Shown one piece after another: positions 20,824-23,899 of a stretch of 23,899 nt of DNA (position 1 is its first letter; each line of letters starts with the position of its first letter). The notes under the pieces are model-generated. The model saw only the letters and a list, made by a program, of their open reading frames with translations. It made no database searches and was not told the DNA's origin. The DNA comes from JAUPVL01 sp964512085 (lineage in GTDB: Bacteria > Patescibacteriota > Saccharimonadia > CAILAD01 > BJGX01), in assembly GCA_964512085.1 (NCBI GenBank), contig CAZEIU010000010.1, positions 1 to 23,899 of the forward strand. Direction: 5' to 3'. Made by a program: the position numbers and the translations under genes.

Positions 20824-21226
20824 AATTGCCAAAAAAATAAAAACCCCGCAACTCATAGAGCTAGTGGGCGATTTGGGTGGTGGCAAAACTACTTTTGTAA
20901 AAGCTCTAGGCAAAGCACTTGGTATAGAAAAAACTATAACTAGCCCAACTTTTAATATTCATCGAAGCTATGAATATTCAAACAATGTTTTAGAACACTT
21001 TGACTTATATAGGCTAGCGAATGACGAGATTGTATTAAATGAGTTAAAAGAGTGTTTACAAAATCCAAATGCAATAGTTGTAGTAGAGTGGGCTCAAAAC
21101 TTTAAAGATATCCTAAATGATGACAGGCTGATAATTAAGTTTGAGTATATAGATGATAATACTAGAAAACTAACATTTACTGCAGAGGGCATTAAAAGTA
21201 AACAATTACTAGAGGCGCTAAAATGA
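20747..21226 (+). CDS. tsaE: tRNA t6A biosynthesis ATPase TsaE
   Basis: TsaE is the ATPase that works with TsaB and TsaD in making threonylcarbamoyl-adenosine (t6A) at position 37 of ANN-decoding tRNAs. The 159-residue length is normal. Walker A GDLGGGKTTF (41-50) follows IELV; TSPTFNIHRSYE, EHFDLYRLAN and VVVEWAQNF are the family blocks. The start lies 77 bases inside the lamin-tail gene in a different frame. An in-frame ATG at 20756 is an alternative that would shorten it by three residues. No ribosome site is visible, so translation may depend on ribosomes finishing the upstream gene. Its stop overlaps tsaB (ATGA). Confidence 0.94.
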   Translation: MEYMNTDQNSLVFTCELKTSSSLANKIAKKIKTPQLIELVGDLGGGKTTFVKALGKALGIEKTITSPTFNIHRSYEYSNNVLEHFDLYRLANDEIVLNELKECLQNPNAIVVVEWAQNFKDILNDDRLIIKFEYIDDNTRKLTFTAEGIKSKQLLEALK

Positions 21227-21615
21227 TTCTATGTCTTCGAACAGATGGGTCGTTACCTGAATTGTATTTATATAATGATGAAAGTAAACTTATCAAAGAA
21301 TTTACCTGGCAAGCCGACAGAAAACTGGCCGATGAGTTGCTCCCTACAATTCAACAATTCTTAAGCGATAATGATGTAGAATTAGCAGATTTAAAAGGTA
21401 TTATAGTATTTACCGGAGAAGGTTCTTTTACGGGTTTAAGAATTGGCACAACTGTAGCAAACACTTTGGCCTACTCAAATGGTATTCCAATAGTAAGTAG
21501 TAGTGGCAAAAACTGGATTACGCTAGGACTAAAAAAACTATCCAAAGCAAAGGCAGGCGAATTTATTACGCCAAAATATTCTAGTGAGCCAAATATTACC
21601 AAGCCAAAAGCTTGA
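21223..21615 (+). CDS. tsaB: TsaB-like protein, short form
   Basis: TsaB is the ASKHA-fold partner that scaffolds TsaD in t6A synthesis. The signature GEGSFTGLRIGTTVANTLAY (65-84) matches the family GPGSFTGLRIG block, and LADELLPTIQQFL (35-47) fits the preceding helix. The protein has 130 residues against about 220-230, so only the N-terminal half is present, the part that contacts TsaD in studied complexes. I found no continuation in another frame after the stop at 21613-21615, so this looks like a natural short form rather than a frameshift. Two departures are GEG for GPG and the start MILCLRTDGS for the usual AIDTS. It is coupled to tsaE by an ATGA overlap; tsaD is not in the window. Confidence 0.82.
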   Translation: MILCLRTDGSLPELYLYNDESKLIKEFTWQADRKLADELLPTIQQFLSDNDVELADLKGIIVFTGEGSFTGLRIGTTVANTLAYSNGIPIVSSSGKNWITLGLKKLSKAKAGEFITPKYSSEPNITKPKA

Positions 21616-21741
21616 TAATAATTTTTTGTAGAGCCATAATAAAACTAAGCAAAGAATTACAGTTAAGCTTTGAATTGCCCTATATAAAAGTAAAAAACAA
21701 TTTAGTTAAAATAGCTAGCGTGCTAAAACTAGGAGAGTGAA

Positions 21742-23259
21742 ATGGAGCCAGCCTTATTATTACTTGCTGCCGCAACTGCCGGTGCTTTGGGTTACGGTGG
21801 TAATTATGTAGTCAACAAAAAGAAAAACATCGAAGGTGCTGAGGCGTCAAAAAAAGCCCTTGAGGAAGCCAAAGTAAAATCAAAAGAGCAAGTATTGCAT
21901 GCCAAAGAAGAAGCCTTAAAATTACTTGAAGAAGCCAAAGAAGAAGAAAAACGCCGACGCGAGAGATTGGATGCACAAGAAAAAAGAATTATAGAACGAG
22001 AAAGATTATTGGATAGCAAGCTTGAGGCAGTTGAGAGACGGGCCGAAGTTATGCAAAACGACGAGAAAGAAATTGAGGCTATCAAACAAGAATTACGAGA
22101 TATCAAAGATCGACAAATTAAAAACTTAGAAAAAATCTCAAAACTCAAAAAGAAACAAGCCGAAGAAAAACTCCTTGCTATGACAGAAAAAGAAATGAGA
22201 GCTGACTTGGTAGAATTAGTTGAGAAACTCAAGCGTGATGCCAGCGAGAATGCCGAAGAAGATGCCAAAGAAATAATGGCCGCCGCAATGGAGAGAATGG
22301 CTACTGGCCAAGCAACCGAGCGCACCATTACGACTGTTGCAATACCCAATGACGAAGCCAAAGGCAAAATTATTGGTAAAGAAGGTCGCAACATTCAATC
22401 GTTCGAGAGACTTACCGGGGTAGATGTGTTAATCGATGAGAGCCCTGGCGTGATTACTTTGTCTGGTTTTGATCCGGTGCGTAGACAAGTGGCTAGAGTA
22501 GCAATGGAAACCTTAGTAAAAGATGGTCGCATTCATCCCGGTAGAATTGAAGAAGTAGTTACTAAAGCCCAAAAAGAAATTGATGACGAAATCAAAAAGG
22601 CCGGCGAACAGGCGGCTCGAGAAGCCAAGGTTACTGGCTTACCCCCAGAAATAAACAAATTGATGGGTCAGCTGAAATTTCGAACAAGTTTTAGCCAAAA
22701 TGTTTTGCATCATTCAATTGAAATGGCACACTTAGCCGCCATGATAGCTGAAGAAATTGGCGCAGACGTAAAAGTATCGCGCACTGCAGCTTATTTGCAT
22801 GATTTAGGCAAAGCTGTAAGTCATGATACCGAGGGCAAACATCATCACATAACAGGTGATATTATGCGCAAAGAAGGGTTTGACGAAGCCACTGTTCATG
22901 CTGCCGAAGCACATCATGATGATCTCGAGGCAACCACCCCCGAGGCATTAATTGTGCGAGCAGTCGATGCTTTGAGCGCTGGTCGACCAGGCGCGCGCGG
23001 TGATAGTGCCGAAAACTTTGGTAAGCGTATGACCGACTTAGAGAACGTTACTAAGTCATTCCCTGGTGTAGAAAAAGTTTATGCCATGAGCGCCGGTCGA
23101 GAAATAAGAGTATTCGTTAATCCAGAGAACATCGATGATCTTACGGCTATTAAGCTAGCGCGCGATGTGGCTACCAAAATAGAAGCTACCCTTAAGTACC
23201 CAGGCACAATCAAGGTAAACGTAATTCGCGAAACACGCGCCGTGGAGTTTGCCAAATGA
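21742..23259 (+). CDS. rny: Ribonuclease Y (membrane-anchored endoribonuclease)
   Basis: RNase Y starts mRNA decay in many bacteria lacking RNase E. The 505-residue protein has a membrane anchor (about 4-24), a long charged coiled coil (about 30-175), a KH RNA-binding domain with GKIIGKEGRN (208-217) and an HD domain whose metal-binding His-Asp is at 353-354 (YLHDLGKAVSHD), with HHSIEMAHLAAMIA upstream and AEAHHDDLEA downstream. The family C-terminus KVNVIRETRAVEFAK is intact. AGGAGAG lies four bases before the ATG. The 126-nt gap upstream (21616-21741) is AT-rich without a convincing promoter. Its stop overlaps the HU gene (ATGA). RNase Y cleavage would be a natural consumer of the short-leader mRNAs predicted here. 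Confidence 0.97.
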   Translation: MEPALLLLAAATAGALGYGGNYVVNKKKNIEGAEASKKALEEAKVKSKEQVLHAKEEALKLLEEAKEEEKRRRERLDAQEKRIIERERLLDSKLEAVERRAEVMQNDEKEIEAIKQELRDIKDRQIKNLEKISKLKKKQAEEKLLAMTEKEMRADLVELVEKLKRDASENAEEDAKEIMAAAMERMATGQATERTITTVAIPNDEAKGKIIGKEGRNIQSFERLTGVDVLIDESPGVITLSGFDPVRRQVARVAMETLVKDGRIHPGRIEEVVTKAQKEIDDEIKKAGEQAAREAKVTGLPPEINKLMGQLKFRTSFSQNVLHHSIEMAHLAAMIAEEIGADVKVSRTAAYLHDLGKAVSHDTEGKHHHITGDIMRKEGFDEATVHAAEAHHDDLEATTPEALIVRAVDALSAGRPGARGDSAENFGKRMTDLENVTKSFPGVEKVYAMSAGREIRVFVNPENIDDLTAIKLARDVATKIEATLKYPGTIKVNVIRETRAVEFAK

Positions 23260-23528
23260 CCCACCGAGAACTAATTGAGGAGTTAGCCGATAGCGCCAAT
23301 ATTACCAAGCGTCAAGCTGAGCGCATATTAAACAAAATGAGCATGATAGTAATGAGTGAGGTTAAACACGGTCAAAAAGTAAACATTACTGGATTTGGTA
23401 CATTTTATCTTGGTAAACGAGCAGCAAGAGCGGGTATAAACCCTATGACTGGGGAGAAAATTGATATTCCCAAAATAATGCTACCCAAATTTAGGGCTGG
23501 CTCGAGATTTAAAAACATGGTGCGTTAA
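23256..23528 (+). CDS. HU/IHF-family DNA-binding protein
   Basis: A 90-residue nucleoid protein of the HU/IHF family, which binds and bends DNA as a dimer. The N-terminal helices (THRELIEELADSANITKRQAERIL) are typical, followed by KHGQKVNITGFGTFYLGKRAARAGINPMTGEKIDIP. The beta-arm tip NPMTGEKIDIP corresponds to the usual RNPxTGExIxIP, and the last strand KFRAGSRFKNMV is normal. It starts in an ATGA overlap with rny, an uncommon partner, and its TAA overlaps the next ATG (TAATG), so rny, HU and the mgtE-like gene probably share one mRNA. HU and IHF subunits cannot be told apart from this sequence alone. Confidence 0.94.
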   Translation: MTHRELIEELADSANITKRQAERILNKMSMIVMSEVKHGQKVNITGFGTFYLGKRAARAGINPMTGEKIDIPKIMLPKFRAGSRFKNMVR

Positions 23529-23899
23529 TGACAAATACATACGTCGCAGATGATAAGGTTATAGACCAACTTACTAAACTACCCAAGGTAAGATTAACAA
23601 TTTTTAGAGATATAGAAGTTGATCAACAAGGCTTTGTGCTACTCAAACTTAGTAAAAGAATAAGAGCGACAATTGTAGAAGACTTAGACAACGATGAGCT
23701 AATAAATCTACTGAACCATTTAGATCCAGACAAGGCCACAGATTTAATACAAGAACTCAAGCCCTATAGAGCCAAAAAAATCACTGCTCAGCTATCAGAT
23801 AGTATTCGTGAGAAAGTCGAAACCTTACTAAGTTTTAACCCGCGCACAGCGGCTGGCTTAATGAACTTAGATTATATTGAAATATCACCCAAAGCACAT
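23528..23899 (+). CDS. MgtE-type magnesium transporter, N-terminal part (cut by window end)
   Basis: 124 codons run open to the window end, starting in a TAATG overlap with the HU stop (MTNTYVADDKVIDQLTKLPK). Residues about 55-115 have the helical repeats of the MgtE intracellular N domain: LINLLNHLDPDKATDLIQEL, then LSFNPRTAAGLMNLDY, the family's FxPxTAG.LM block. In MgtE this Mg2+-sensing domain precedes CBS domains and a five-helix membrane channel. Those lie beyond the window, so a soluble MgtE-N/CBS protein is possible. The first 50 residues (VRLTIFRDIEVDQQGFVLLKLSKRIRATIVE) are PRC-barrel-like in style and less typical of MgtE. Confidence 0.72.
   Translation, partial: MTNTYVADDKVIDQLTKLPKVRLTIFRDIEVDQQGFVLLKLSKRIRATIVEDLDNDELINLLNHLDPDKATDLIQELKPYRAKKITAQLSDSIREKVETLLSFNPRTAAGLMNLDYIEISPKAH

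Noticed and set aside
21616..21741. Frameshifted remainder of tsaB
   Set aside because: All three frames after the stop hit stops quickly and show no TsaB-like residues.
21804..22394. Minus-strand Ser/Leu-rich frame opposite rny
   Set aside because: It mirrors the Lys/Glu-rich coiled coil of RNase Y; no independent support.
1..23899. UGA recoded as glycine (SR1/Gracilibacteria code)
   Set aside because: TGA ends several genes at sensible places (ruvC, yebC, tsaE, tsaB), and no family alignment needs read-through.
1..23899. CRISPR array, insertion sequence or prophage
   Set aside because: No regularly spaced repeats, no transposase or integrase motifs and no phage genes were seen; the repeats at 664-1590 are protein-coding beta-helix units.

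Overview
The window looks like a compact chromosomal segment of a small-genome bacterium, most probably a member of the Patescibacteria/CPR and plausibly Candidatus Saccharibacteria. The assignment rests on style, not on a marker gene. Genes are tightly packed, with many 1-4 nt stop/start overlaps. Several proteins are shortened relative to their families (HrcA, ComEC, TsaB, the Mur ligase). DnaJ is the zinc-finger-free class, and there are large wall-anchored or membrane-anchored surface proteins and type IV pilus parts. TGA is a normal stop codon here, so the UGA=Gly code of Gracilibacteria/SR1 does not apply. Nothing resembles a phage, transposon or CRISPR array.

Layout. Bases 1-71 are the last codons of a sortase, followed by a large secreted beta-helix protein with a C-terminal LASTG sorting signal, a likely enzyme/substrate pair. 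Two overlapping membrane microproteins and an acidic coiled-coil protein follow (2321-3053). The heat-shock operon hrcA-grpE-dnaK-dnaJ (3083-7278) is headed by a perfect CIRCE operator that contains the -35 box, with a stem-loop at the predicted 5' end of the mRNA. Next come a HEXXXH metallopeptidase of the DUF1704/MATCAP family, a five-helix membrane protein and a MurF-like ligase. A RimB-like retropepsin and a RimK-like ATP-grasp ligase follow, then a very AT-rich glutamine amidotransferase.

A tRNA-Lys(UUU) with encoded CCA and a rho-independent terminator lie at 12805-12919. Then follow comEC (without the metallo-beta-lactamase domain), yebC, ruvC, ruvA, ruvB and a PH-domain membrane protein. 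Convergent to these is a minus-strand pilin-pilM pair. Divergent from the pilin, on the plus strand, is a two-lamin-tail-domain surface protein whose 3' end overlaps tsaE, followed by a short tsaB. The window closes with rny, an HU gene and the start of an MgtE-type protein, chained by stop/start overlaps.

Working together: the segment covers protein folding, Holliday-junction processing, t6A tRNA modification, RNA decay, cell-wall and surface assembly, and DNA uptake (ComEC plus pilus parts). A recurrent feature is a -10 box only 6-9 nt upstream of the start codon, which predicts leaderless mRNAs for several genes. The most unusual parts are the sortase/LAxTG pair, the rimB-rimK-amidotransferase group, the hrcA 5' stem-loop with a truncated HrcA, and the possible leaderless expression. 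No stretch over 300 bases lacks a gene; the longest gap (12630-12804) is described under its hairpin and promoter entries.
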